Shown: piece by piece, positions 44,791-52,803 of the stretch
How the letters are laid out: every line of letters starts with the position of its first letter
How positions within the stretch are numbered: position 1 is the first letter of the stretch
NCBI RefSeq assembly: GCF_009917485.1
Contig: NZ_QZDT01000013.1
Location: 47,799-111,798, forward strand
Length of the DNA: 64,000 nt
From: Parablautia muri
GTDB taxonomy: Bacteria > Bacillota > Clostridia > Lachnospirales > Lachnospiraceae
Direction: 5' to 3'
The notes under the pieces: model-generated
Seen by the model: the letters and a program-made list of their open reading frames with translations, nothing else
What the model was told of the DNA's origin: nothing
Database searches by the model: none
Made by a program: the position numbers and the translations under genes

Positions 44791-45152
44791 AACGGCATAA
44801 AAACGGAAACCCGGAAAATCCCCCTCTGAAAGAGGGCGTAATTATACACCACTTAGGAAAGTGGTGCATTGCGCCCTGCCGGGAGCGGTCTCCGCTGTCG
44901 CTCCGGTCGGCGCAGAACCAGCGTCCACTGGACGTTGTGCGCCCTGCGGACAGCAGATGGTTTCCGTAGATTTTCAATCTGCTCCAATCATCACAGGGGA
45001 AGCTACACTTCCCCTGCGCTGGCTTTGCCAGCTACCCCTTTGTGGACTTGCCGCACATAATCTTCTTGCGCTGCCAGCTATTTTAAGTCTGGCCGAAATT
45101 CTTTTCGCCATTCTTGAAATGTGATATATTCAAAAATATTTGAAATTACCTA
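44791..45152. other. Non-coding element-derived region
   Basis: No gene supported. Small hairpins (CCACTT-TAGG-AAGTGG near 44853; GGGGAAG-CTACA-CTTCCCC near 45000) and GC-rich sequence of the type found between genes of Tn1549-like elements. Confidence 0.4.
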
Positions 45153-45183
45153 TTGACCCTCACGGAACGTCATGGGTTAGAGT
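45153..45183 (+). promoter_or_regulatory. MerR-type promoter with 19-bp spacer and dyad
   Basis: TTGACC and TAGAGT separated by 19 bp, with the dyad ACCC-TCACG / CGTCA-TGGGT between them. An over-long spacer with a central dyad is the hallmark of MerR-activated promoters. Confidence 0.75.
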
Positions 45184-45213
45184 GGATATATCAAGAACAG
45201 GAGGCCGACAGTT

Positions 45214-46062
45214 ATGAGGACAGTAAAAGAAGTATCAAACTTAACAGGTATCAGCGTGCGCACGCTCCACTATTATGATGAAATCGGATTGTTAAAGCCG
45301 ACTGGCAAAAGTGAAGCGGGATACCGGCTTTATGACGATAAAGCACTGGAAACATTACAGCAAGTGCTGTTCTTCCGTGAGTTTGATATTCCCTTGAAGG
45401 AAATCAAAGCGGTTATGGCGAACCCGGCTCTTGACAGGAACCAGATTTTACAAATGCAGAGGAAAATGCTGACAGCAAAAAAGGAGCGTATGGAACGCCT
45501 GATCGCCAGCATTGACGACATCCTGAAAGGAGAAAACAAAATGGATTTTGCAGTTTTCAGTAAAACAGAGATTGAGGAAATGTTCCAGACTATGGTGGAG
45601 CATATGCCGGAAAACATGAGAAACATCGCAATAAGAGAATTTGGGAGCATTGAACAATGGAAAAAGCATTACATGGAAGCCGTATCTTCTGAAAAAATGC
45701 AGAAACGATATGCAAAGGTAGTTGAATGGTATGGCGGGAAAGACAAATTTTTATCTGCCGCTCAGAACCCCATCAGCAAAGAAGTTGCAGAAAGCTATAA
45801 CAAACGGATTGAAGCAATTCTGCAAAAACTAATCGCTAAACGGGATTGTGCCGTGGATTCTTTTGAAGTAAAAGAGATAGTCGGGGAATACAGCTTTGTT
45901 ATAAAACAATTATCTCAGATAAAAGAGGAAAAGGGATTCATGCTGGCGCAGGCGCAATATTACCGCAATGAAAAAATCAAGCCGATGACGGATGAAAAGT
46001 ACGGAGATGGGGCTTCGGATTTTTTCGCACAGGCGATTGAAGCCTTTTATGGGAAAGAATAA
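45214..46062 (+). CDS. MerR family regulator with TipAS-like effector domain
   Basis: 282 residues. N-terminal MerR winged helix (TVKEVSNLTGISVRTLHYYD, EIGLLKPTGKSEAGYRLY), a coiled-coil dimerisation helix (residues about 75-115) and a C-terminal helical TipAS-type drug-binding domain (MRNIAIREFGSIEQWKKHYM, YFAQAIEAFY-like end). AGGAGG lies before the ATG. It should act on its own 19-bp-spacer promoter when a hydrophobic drug binds. A terminator follows at 46104. Confidence 0.88.
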   Translation: MRTVKEVSNLTGISVRTLHYYDEIGLLKPTGKSEAGYRLYDDKALETLQQVLFFREFDIPLKEIKAVMANPALDRNQILQMQRKMLTAKKERMERLIASIDDILKGENKMDFAVFSKTEIEEMFQTMVEHMPENMRNIAIREFGSIEQWKKHYMEAVSSEKMQKRYAKVVEWYGGKDKFLSAAQNPISKEVAESYNKRIEAILQKLIAKRDCAVDSFEVKEIVGEYSFVIKQLSQIKEEKGFMLAQAQYYRNEKIKPMTDEKYGDGASDFFAQAIEAFYGKE

Positions 46063-46092
46063 AGAAAAGGACAACTAAATATCTGCCGTTAA

Positions 46093-47529
46093 TCAATGGC
46101 GGCAAAGAGCAGGAAATCTAAACAGGTTATCCTGCTCTTTTTTTGCCCCGAATCCGGGAGAACGGAGGGCGCACACTTGCCATGCCCGCACTGTAAAATC
46201 ACTATCATTAAGTGGAGCAACAATGAATCCGCCGTTTCTACCGCCTACCAGGTTTTCTTCTTTTTTAAATTCACGCTTTGCCTTTGCTACGGATGCAAGC
46301 TCCGTCTGATATGCCTCCTTCATTTCTGAAATCTGTTTTATCGTATATCCCTTCTGAACTAAAATTTCTGCCGCCTCCTTCCATTTCTCGTAATTAGGGG
46401 CATAAAAAAGGCTTCCCTGTTTGTAATAGGAAGCACGCGTCTCATTCTCTTCAATTATCTTTAATAGCGCAAGGGCTAACTTATGTGGGTATCTCCGTTT
46501 GTATATCTGGTGTCTTGCTTCGTCCAGATCACCCATGCGGATTTCAAGATTCTCTTTCCGTTTTTCTAATTCCTCTGTAGAGCGGATGCTGTGCCTGCAC
46601 AGGTACAAGTATTGCGACTGCAGCTTTTCAAACTTTGCAGCTTCCTCCTTGCATCTCCACATCTGGCTGTAAGGCTTCCGTTTAAGCTGTCCGGTGCGAT
46701 ACATCTTTGCAAGAAATGCCTTTTGGTATGATGTTGGCGGAATATACCTTCGGTAATTTTTCCTGCACCCGATAAGCCTTGGGGTACGGTTTCCGCTTCT
46801 TTTAACCTCATGTCGGATGCCCTTTTCTATTTGGGATTCTATAGCTTCTTTTGTATAATGCCCTGAAATATCCGTAAGGCGGATAAACCGCTTTTCTCCC
46901 ATAAGTTTCAGATAAGTCTCCCCTGACTGCCGCCTTATCTCATATCCTTTCAGTTCCATTAATTTCAGAAAATTATCATAATTATTTGCAAAAGAAATGG
47001 AATCCTCCTCATCCAGTCTGAACTGGTGATTCCATTTAAAAATACCCTGTTTTGTTTTATCCCATTTCTTTGGCTCTTTTTCTGTGCCTATCTCAATATC
47101 CTGTATGGAAAGACCATACTCCTTGCAGAGTTCATTGACAATTGGCTGTATCTTTCTTTCCCAATCACCTTTTTCGTAGCGGTATTTCCTTCCGGTACGC
47201 CATGACACACTGTTGAAAAGAATGTGGGAATGTACATGCTGCGTATTGTCATGGATGGCGTACAGGCACTGAAAATCATCCCCAAAGTATTTCTCTACAA
47301 ACTTCTGTGTGATCTCCATAGCGGTTTCCGGTCTTACCTCCTGAATTTTGAAAGATATGATAAAGTGGTAGCCCTGACGCTTATCTATCTTTCCAAACTT
47401 CCTTTTCGTTGCAAGCATTTCCTGCAGTGCGGTATCTGCGTTGCAGTTATGGCTTACCACCAGTGCGCCTGCCTGCGTTTTTTCTTCGTCTGTGATGTAG
47501 GAAATGACATTTGCAAGGTGCATAGCCAT
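46093..47529 (-). CDS. MobA/VirD2-type (MOBP) relaxase, altered ends
   Basis: 478 residues from ATG 47529. Relaxase domain: GYHFIISFKIQEVRPETAME and the metal-binding triad in HDNTQHVHSHILFNS (HxHxH). The natural start is probably 16 codons upstream: the frame continues as AITKISCIHQTGKRY behind AGGAGG, but the codon at the expected start (47575-47577) is ATC, not ATG. The last 40 or so residues (from GGRNGGFIVAPLN) run through a terminator and look unrelated to the family, so the C-terminus is probably replaced. It would nick oriT and pilot DNA into a recipient; it may be impaired. Confidence 0.75.
   Translation of the reverse strand: MAMHLANVISYITDEEKTQAGALVVSHNCNADTALQEMLATKRKFGKIDKRQGYHFIISFKIQEVRPETAMEITQKFVEKYFGDDFQCLYAIHDNTQHVHSHILFNSVSWRTGRKYRYEKGDWERKIQPIVNELCKEYGLSIQDIEIGTEKEPKKWDKTKQGIFKWNHQFRLDEEDSISFANNYDNFLKLMELKGYEIRRQSGETYLKLMGEKRFIRLTDISGHYTKEAIESQIEKGIRHEVKRSGNRTPRLIGCRKNYRRYIPPTSYQKAFLAKMYRTGQLKRKPYSQMWRCKEEAAKFEKLQSQYLYLCRHSIRSTEELEKRKENLEIRMGDLDEARHQIYKRRYPHKLALALLKIIEENETRASYYKQGSLFYAPNYEKWKEAAEILVQKGYTIKQISEMKEAYQTELASVAKAKREFKKEENLVGGRNGGFIVAPLNDSDFTVRAWQVCALRSPGFGAKKEQDNLFRFPALCRH
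46104..46145 (+). terminator. Terminator after MerR gene
   Basis: AAAGAGCAGGA pairs with TCCTGCTCTTT, followed by TTTT. It also forms part of the extended 3' end of the convergent relaxase gene. Confidence 0.8.
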
Positions 47530-47667
47530 GTATCTTTTTCCTGTCTGATGGATGCAGGATATTTTTGTGATTGCGATTAAATGACCTCCTGACCTTTGTT
47601 ATTTTATCTTCCGCTATCTTCAATTTCCATACAAAGCGATGTGTGCCATATGCAGACACTTTGGAAT

Positions 47668-47997
47668 TTATCGTTCTACAACAACTGTCAGCATGACTAA
47701 ATCCTCATTTCCGGTATTTATGATGCTGTGTTCTGAGCCCTTTTTACATACATGGCAGTTTCCTGCGGCAAGCAGTTCTTCTTCACCATCACAGATTGCT
47801 TTTCCTGTGCCTGAAATAATATAATTAATGTCATCACTTGTGGGATGTTTATGCATTCCGATAGAGCCGCCTTTATGTACTCTGCATGGTATGATCTTCC
47901 CATTATCATCCATATACATCTTTGCAGACATCTCACCTGTTCCGTTATTCATCCCCGGGGCTTTCCTCTCCTGCTGTCCGTTAAAATCTATCAGCAT
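47668..47997 (-). CDS. Cupin domain protein
   Basis: 109 residues, single cupin. Motif 1 is GSIGMHKHPTSDDINYIISG (HxH kept, Asp where Glu is usual) and motif 2 is AAGNCHVCKKGSEHSIINTG (His kept). It is probably a metal-dependent sugar-, acid- or quinone-binding protein of unknown substrate. GGAGGG precedes the ATG. It is the last of four small genes between the MobC-like and relaxase genes. Confidence 0.8.
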   Translation of the reverse strand: MLIDFNGQQERKAPGMNNGTGEMSAKMYMDDNGKIIPCRVHKGGSIGMHKHPTSDDINYIISGTGKAICDGEEELLAAGNCHVCKKGSEHSIINTGNEDLVMLTVVVER

Positions 47998-48036
47998 AAT
48001 ATTTTCCCTCCAGCTTTTTTGATCAAGTTTTCTGTG

Positions 48037-48627
48037 TCACTCTGAATATATTTTCTTTCCAAATTCATACGCCTGTCTTAAATAGTCTGTTTTATCAATC
48101 TGCGGTCTGCCATTTGTATCACCACAGCCCCCGGCAAGGAGCATCCCTTTATCATGGAAACCAATGTAATTGACCAGTGTAAATTGATAATATGATACCG
48201 CCTGAGCAAACGTCCAGAAGAAGTTGTCAGCGGAAGTCATCAGCAGCGCACAGTCCTTAGCCGGGTATTTTTCATATCTTCCAAGCGGCGGGTTGGGATC
48301 TTCTTCTGCGATACAGTAAAAACGCTCAATAAATGCCTTTATCTTTGATGAAATAGTCCAGAAATATAAAGGTGATGCAAAGACAATACAATCTGTATTT
48401 TTTATCTTGGGTACAATTTCATTAAAGGAATCTTTCTGGATGCATGGCTTCCCATACCGGCAGGCATTACAGCCGAGGCAGCCTTTTACTTCGTTTTTCA
48501 GAAGATAGACCAGTTCTATCTTATGCCCTGCTTCTTCTGCGCCTTTTATAAAGTGTTCCACAAGCTGGGCGGTATTCCCTTTTGGCCTGCCGCCGCCCTG
48601 TACGATAAGTATGTTTTTCATAGACAT
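48037..48627 (-). CDS. NADPH-dependent FMN reductase / iron-sulfur flavoprotein-like
   Basis: 196 residues, flavodoxin-like fold: ILIVQGGGRPKGNTAQLVEH at the N-terminus (FMN phosphate loop), CLGCNACRYGKPCIQKDSF (CxxCxxCxxxxxC) and ASPLYFWTISSKIKAFIERF. The cysteine motif resembles archaeal and clostridial Isf proteins that hold a 4Fe-4S cluster plus FMN. It is a probable electron-transfer reductase for O2 or quinones. It is co-directional with the ferredoxin-flavodoxin gene upstream. Confidence 0.82.
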   Translation of the reverse strand: MSMKNILIVQGGGRPKGNTAQLVEHFIKGAEEAGHKIELVYLLKNEVKGCLGCNACRYGKPCIQKDSFNEIVPKIKNTDCIVFASPLYFWTISSKIKAFIERFYCIAEEDPNPPLGRYEKYPAKDCALLMTSADNFFWTFAQAVSYYQFTLVNYIGFHDKGMLLAGGCGDTNGRPQIDKTDYLRQAYEFGKKIYSE

Positions 48628-48684
48628 ATCTCCTAAATTTACTTTGCAGTAACGCTGTTTCTTCTTTAAATAAATACTGCTCTT

Positions 48685-48936
48685 TTAAAACTCCCGCAAT
48701 ACAAGTTCCGTAATCCCCTGATTATTCCCCATTGTGATCCGCTTTACTTTAGGCTCCCTGCCATAGCTGAATTCATCCCGGATGCCATCCCGGATTCTCG
48801 TGCCGCCATGGTAGCCATGGATGATACGGATTCGGTATACACCTGGCTTAACATTGTTCAGGCATTTTCTTATTTCTTCAACCGCCGCTTCAACATTCTT
48901 TCCATGGACATCAATCTCAATAATCCCATTCAGCAT
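48685..48936 (-). CDS. Small Smr-domain protein
   Basis: 83 residues, essentially one Smr domain: IIEIDVHGKNVEAAVEEIRK (DxHG) and RIRIIHGYHGGTRIRDGIR (IHGxGxG-type loop). Smr domains bind or nick branched or structured DNA and RNA; free-standing ones are uncommon but known. It lies between the two redox genes. Confidence 0.75.
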   Translation of the reverse strand: MLNGIIEIDVHGKNVEAAVEEIRKCLNNVKPGVYRIRIIHGYHGGTRIRDGIRDEFSYGREPKVKRITMGNNQGITELVLREF

Positions 48937-49026
48937 ATTTCTGTTTCTCCCTTATCTATGAACTGCTTATTTCTTTTTGGATTTCTAAAATTTCCATGTA
49001 TATGCTTTCTTTGATATCCACGCATT

Positions 49027-49773
49027 TTATAGCGGGCACTGGTATCTTGGTTTCCCCTTGCTCTTGTTCCCGTATTCAATAGCTTCCTTCGGGCATTTGC
49101 AGATACAGGACATACAGTGCGTACACTGATCACCCCATACAGGCTTCCCATCCTTTAACCTTACATTGTTTAAAGGGCAGACCCTGGTACATTTCCCACA
49201 TCCGTTGCAGGCATCCGTTGCATAAAATTTCTTTGCGCTTACAGCCAAAGGGTAAAATAATGTGTTTATTATCCCACTGCTGACTTTGGCAAAAGCACCG
49301 ACTTTCTTCTTTGGTATCGTGCCATTATGCCTTATGACATCAACGATATGCTTTATCACAACATCAGCATTTTTTATGATTTCGACTGCTTCCGCCCTTT
49401 CCGGGGCATTGAACATTGCGATATAATTCTCCGGCATGACAACTTCTCCGCAGCCCATATATGTGAAGGTCTTCTGCCCACAGATTTCAGGCAGGTACTT
49501 TGGCATATTTCCCATGCTGACTCCGCAGGTGGTTACAAAGTAAGCACATTTGCTTCCTGTAAATGAAGTGTATAAGATAAAGTCCTTGAGGATTCTTGGC
49601 ATCTGCCATGCATAGGTGGGATATACAAATACAAAAGGTCTGTCCGAATGTATTTCTGAATAGTCATGTTTCTTGATCTTATCAAACAGGTTGATGACTT
49701 CATCCTCAATCTGCTCCCCGATTTTCTTCGCTACATATTCGCTGTTGCCTGTTCCTGTATAATACAATACCAA
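49027..49773 (-). CDS. EFR1-type flavodoxin/ferredoxin protein
   Basis: 248 residues. An N-terminal flavodoxin domain (VLYYTGTGNSEYVAKKIGEQ) is fused to a C-terminal double 4Fe-4S ferredoxin domain (CNGCGKCTRVCP and CTHCMSCICKCP). It passes electrons, probably to or from the adjacent FMN reductase. There is 169 bp between it and the MobC-like gene upstream. Confidence 0.88.
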   Translation of the reverse strand: MVLYYTGTGNSEYVAKKIGEQIEDEVINLFDKIKKHDYSEIHSDRPFVFVYPTYAWQMPRILKDFILYTSFTGSKCAYFVTTCGVSMGNMPKYLPEICGQKTFTYMGCGEVVMPENYIAMFNAPERAEAVEIIKNADVVIKHIVDVIRHNGTIPKKKVGAFAKVSSGIINTLFYPLAVSAKKFYATDACNGCGKCTRVCPLNNVRLKDGKPVWGDQCTHCMSCICKCPKEAIEYGNKSKGKPRYQCPL

Positions 49774-49942
49774 AATGTATGCCTCCTGTCTGATAGGTCA
49801 TCCATGGGCTGACTTTCTTTACTCCTGCAGGCTATCCTGTCATAACCAGTTCTTTTACCAGTCCATTGATTTCTTCCATATTTTTAATAAGGTTTATTTT
49901 ATCACTTTCCTTACACAAATGGGAATTATTATTTTTCACTAT

Positions 49943-50224
49943 CTAGTTGATGTTTCCGCCGATTTTGTTTATTTCATTCCGTAAACGCATTATTTCAAGT
50001 TCTAATTCCCTGCTTCGTGGATACTCCGACTGATTCAGGAGCAGATAACGGATGTATTCTGATTCATTCATATTTTCTGCTTTGGAACGTTCTGCTAAAA
50101 GTTTTGCTATTTCTTCGGTCAGTTTGAAATGCTTCCTGATTACATTTTCGCCTTTTGGTCTTGCCATGTGCATCTCCTTCCTTTTTGGGAGAGGGCGTTC
50201 TATGGAACGCCGCAAGATACGCAT
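49943..50224 (-). CDS. mobC: MobC-like mobilisation accessory protein
   Basis: 93 residues. The core MARPKGENVIRKHFKLTEEI is a ribbon-helix-helix start typical of MobC/relaxosome proteins, followed by a helix (AKLLAERSKAENMNESEYIR). The true start is probably the ATG at 50167 (GGAAGGAG upstream), giving about 74 residues; the longer frame reads into the oriT hairpins. It would bind oriT and aid the relaxase, whose gene is now 2.4 kb away. Confidence 0.75.
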   Translation of the reverse strand: MRILRRSIERPLPKRKEMHMARPKGENVIRKHFKLTEEIAKLLAERSKAENMNESEYIRYLLLNQSEYPRSRELELEIMRLRNEINKIGGNIN

Positions 50225-50275
50225 TTCGTGGGCACGAAATGCTAAATCTTGTCGGGGAGTACCCCCGCCCCCTTA
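50190..50275 (-). other. Candidate origin of transfer (oriT)
   Basis: A perfect 10-bp inverted repeat GCATTTCGTG-GG-CACGAAATGC (50221-50242) is followed on the minus strand by TATCTTGC (50219-50212), close to the IncP-type nic consensus YATCCTG/Y, and by a second hairpin (GGCGTTC/GAACGCC, 50193-50210). Place, order and a MOBP-type relaxase gene nearby all fit. Confidence 0.6.
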
Positions 50276-50390
50276 TTTTTGCCATATTTTACATACTGAT
50301 ATCAGTTCCAGCTACTTTGATATAAGAAACCGGGAGGTTGAAGGAAGCCGCCTGCGCCGCCATCTGTTCTGTCACCTGCTGGTACCCCAT
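50276..50390 (-). pseudogene. C-terminal fragment of an element gene before mobC
   Basis: On the minus strand: QQEIMGYQQVTEQMAAQAAS, then FNLPVSYIKVAGTDISM and a TAA at 50293. Not recognised, but of the kind found just before mobC in Tn1549-like elements. It joins directly onto the sensor-kinase remnant. Confidence 0.4.
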
Positions 50391-50698
50391 TATCTCCTGC
50401 TGGAAGGACTTTCATCATCACATTCAATGCGGGCATCTGTATCTCCTATAAGGTAATCATCTATTTCTGCCACTGCTGTTTCCATGATTTTATGCTGCTT
50501 ATGAAAGTAGCATAAGCAGAGAAACAAAATCCCACATCCCATAAACAGAGAAAGAATAAAGAGTACAAGCTAGCAATTTCCGTGAAATCTCCACAATATA
50601 ACCTGTGACAGAATCGTATTGCAAAATAAAAACAGGGACATTCCGATAAACAGTGCCTTAATACTTTTGTTTGTAAATATTCTCGTAAAAATACCCCA
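50391..50698 (-). pseudogene. Remnant of sensor histidine kinase N-terminus
   Basis: Minus-strand frame directly after the response-regulator stop: GIFTRIFTNKSIKALFIGMS, then LFLFCNTILSQVILWRFHG, a stop (TAG), then LVLFILSLFMGCGILFLCLC and HKIMETAVAEIDDYLIGDTD. Two helices and a start of a linker, as in VanS-like sensors. No start codon, one internal stop and no kinase core, so it is a truncated remnant. Confidence 0.55.
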
Positions 50699-51322
50699 TC
50701 AAATAATATTCCATTTATATCCCATACGTCTTACAGTCAAAATCATTTGCGGATTGCTGGGATTGTCCTCAACTTTTGTCCGCAGTCTGCGGATATAGAC
50801 ATTCAGCGTATTGTTATCTATATAATTTCCTTCATTATCCCACAGGTTTTCTAAAATCTGATCTTTAGAAAGCACCATACCCGGATTTTGCATAAACAGA
50901 CACAGCAGCTTATACTCTCCTGCCGTCAAATCCAAAAGCTCTCCATTTTTATAAACCTTTCCCTGTGTCAAAATCGCCTTTAAAACATTAGAATGAATTT
51001 CTGTTTCTGTCTGATTAAAATCACCTGCACGTCTTAACAGCGCATTTATCCGGGATAACAGCACTCCCAATTTAAAAGGTTTTGTAATATAGTCATCACC
51101 ACCCATATCCAATCCCATAATAATATTGACTTCCTCATCTGATGCTGTCAGAAAAATAATAGGTACTTTTGAAGTCTGGCGGACTTTCTCGCATATTTCA
51201 AAACCGGAACCGTCAGGAAGTGAAACATCTAAGATTAACAAGTCATACTTCCCCTCTGCCCAAACAGTATCCACTTCTTTTATAGTCCTTGCCATTTCTT
51301 GTTTATTGAGCCACATTCTCAA
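50699..51322 (-). pseudogene. OmpR/VanR-like response regulator lacking receiver N-terminus
   Basis: 207 residues. Receiver parts present: LLILDVSLPDGSGFEI (phospho-Asp) and FLTASDEEVNIIMGLDMGGDD, YITKPF (Lys). A complete winged-helix output domain follows (LTAGEYKLLCLFMQNPGMVL, TLNVYIRRLRTKVEDNPSNP). The first 20-25 residues of the receiver, with the acidic metal-binding pair, are replaced by MRMWLNKQEMART, encoded by element-end DNA. It cannot be phosphorylated normally. Its kinase gene is broken as well. Confidence 0.7.
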
Positions 51323-51339
51323 CGAAATAACACCAGCCC

Positions 51340-51387
51340 AAAACCGCTGTTACATGGAAATATACACAACCATGCAACAGCGGTTTT
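51340..51387. terminator. Terminator beside element-gene fragment, copy 2
   Basis: AAAACCGCTGTT / AACAGCGGTTTT with an inner CATGG/CCATG stem and T runs on both strands; the positional equivalent of the terminator at 43980. Confidence 0.8.
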
Positions 51388-51388
51388 C

Positions 51389-51462
51389 TTATTTTCGTTT
51401 CTTTCTCTGGCCCACATAGCTTTTGAAGAATTTCGATTTTTCAAGGATATGTACAAGCTGCC
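51389..51462 (-). pseudogene. 3' fragment of an integrative-element gene, copy 2
   Basis: Encodes RQLVHILEKSKFFKSYVGQR, then KKRK and a stop. The DNA matches 44031-44096 at about 60 of 66 positions. Only the last 25 codons remain. Confidence 0.6.
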
Positions 51463-51765
51463 TCCCTCTTTACAGACGCACAGGGGATTCGTCCCCTGTT
51501 CTCCTATGATTCAAAAACAGCATCTTTACGCCAGACATGGACATCAATAAAAGAAAGGGAAATGCATAGGGGGAAAGTAGGCTATTCCGGCTTTACGATT
51601 GAAGCCTTATACAATACATTTATACAAACAACACCCCGGATTGGCTTTTGGCTGGACAACTCCAGCCAGACACCACAGAAAACAGCAGAAACCATTCTGA
51701 AATCCAATAAGCCGATATGAACGTCACATATAAGGAAAAGGAAAAAGTATAACCGTTCTCATCCT
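51463..51765 (+). other. Region with C-terminal ORF remnant
   Basis: A plus-strand frame ending at TGA (about 51719) encodes VGYSGFTIEALYNTFIQTTP, then RIGFWLDNSSQTPQKTAETI and LKSNKPI. It lacks a start and is unrecognised. The rest holds a CAGGGGA/TCCCCTG hairpin near 51480 and nothing else clear. Confidence 0.35.
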
Positions 51766-52803
51766 TTAATGAAGCATTACTATTTTTTTGACAACCGGTA
51801 TATGGTCGGTTATGAACGCACACAAAAGACTAACCGCAAAAGTGAATACTGTCAATACCGAAATTGAGATAACTGCCGGAAACGAGATGGTAGTTATACC
51901 AAAAAGATTCAGTTTTTCAATTAGGAACATATGAAACATATAAATGAAAAATGTGTAGCCGGACAGCTTCTTCCATACATAAGCATTTCTTACTCTTTCA
52001 AACACTATACCATACTTAAAGCAGATAAAGACAGCCGTACTCATGATAAGGATATTAAGGGAAGCCGGGCTGAACCATGTTTCAACATATGTACCGGAAA
52101 CCATGCTATCTTGGACCGTCAAAATAGCTGTCAGGCATAATGCGCCAATCCCCATTACATAGATCACCCGCCGTATTCCCTGTCTTATATCCGTTATGTC
52201 CAGATAATACCCCAACAGAAAATAACCAAAATTACCAGCCAGAATATCCATGCCAAGGCTGTCAAGCCGTGCCTGCACCGTGTTTAAATGGAATACCCCT
52301 GTTAATGTTGGTGCCAGAAATTTAAATACGGCCCACGATATCAGATAATATCGCAATACTTTCTCTTTTGTGCTTATCTGCCGGGCAATTGGAAGCAATA
52401 TATAAAACCCGCAGAGCATTTGAAGAAACCACATATGGACATGTCCAAATATAAATCTTTCTACTGATGCCCTCCAGACTTCTACCGAAAAATCTCCTTT
52501 GAGTGCATCAACCATCACTCCCTGGAAAGCATAGAAAGCAGACCAGACATAAAACAACAATACCAGTTTCAGAATCCTTTTGCCCAGCGCCAGATCCTTT
52601 TTCTCCGGTGCAATCAGAAAGAGGCCGCTCAGCATAAAGAATACAGGAACAGCAAAACGGGTCAGACTGTTATAAGCTGTCATGACCATAAATTCTCTGC
52701 TATGTATATCCACCACACTCCAGTAGCTGGCTGATACATGCAACAGCACGATTGCAAAACTGGCCACTACTCTTAATACATCATATTTTGATATTCTGTT
52801 CAT
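51766..52803 (-). CDS. Membrane acyltransferase (acyltransferase_3 family)
   Basis: About 345 residues from ATG 52803 (GAGGGG upstream), about ten helices. The N-terminal KYDVLRVVASFAIVLLHVSA carries the family's R-x10-H catalytic motif. It transfers acyl groups, often O-acetyl, to surface polysaccharide, lipid or peptidoglycan. The same domain forms the N-terminal half of VanT serine racemases, notable beside VanR/VanS-like remnants, but no racemase domain is present. Confidence 0.85.
   Translation of the reverse strand: MNRISKYDVLRVVASFAIVLLHVSASYWSVVDIHSREFMVMTAYNSLTRFAVPVFFMLSGLFLIAPEKKDLALGKRILKLVLLFYVWSAFYAFQGVMVDALKGDFSVEVWRASVERFIFGHVHMWFLQMLCGFYILLPIARQISTKEKVLRYYLISWAVFKFLAPTLTGVFHLNTVQARLDSLGMDILAGNFGYFLLGYYLDITDIRQGIRRVIYVMGIGALCLTAILTVQDSMVSGTYVETWFSPASLNILIMSTAVFICFKYGIVFERVRNAYVWKKLSGYTFFIYMFHMFLIEKLNLFGITTISFPAVISISVLTVFTFAVSLLCAFITDHIPVVKKIVMLH

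Noticed and set aside
44753..44977. Minus-strand ORFs in the element spacer
   Set aside because: They cross hairpins and GC-rich spacer sequence and lack starts with ribosome sites.
51766..52803. VanT serine racemase
   Set aside because: Only the membrane acyltransferase domain is present; there is no alanine-racemase-like domain.
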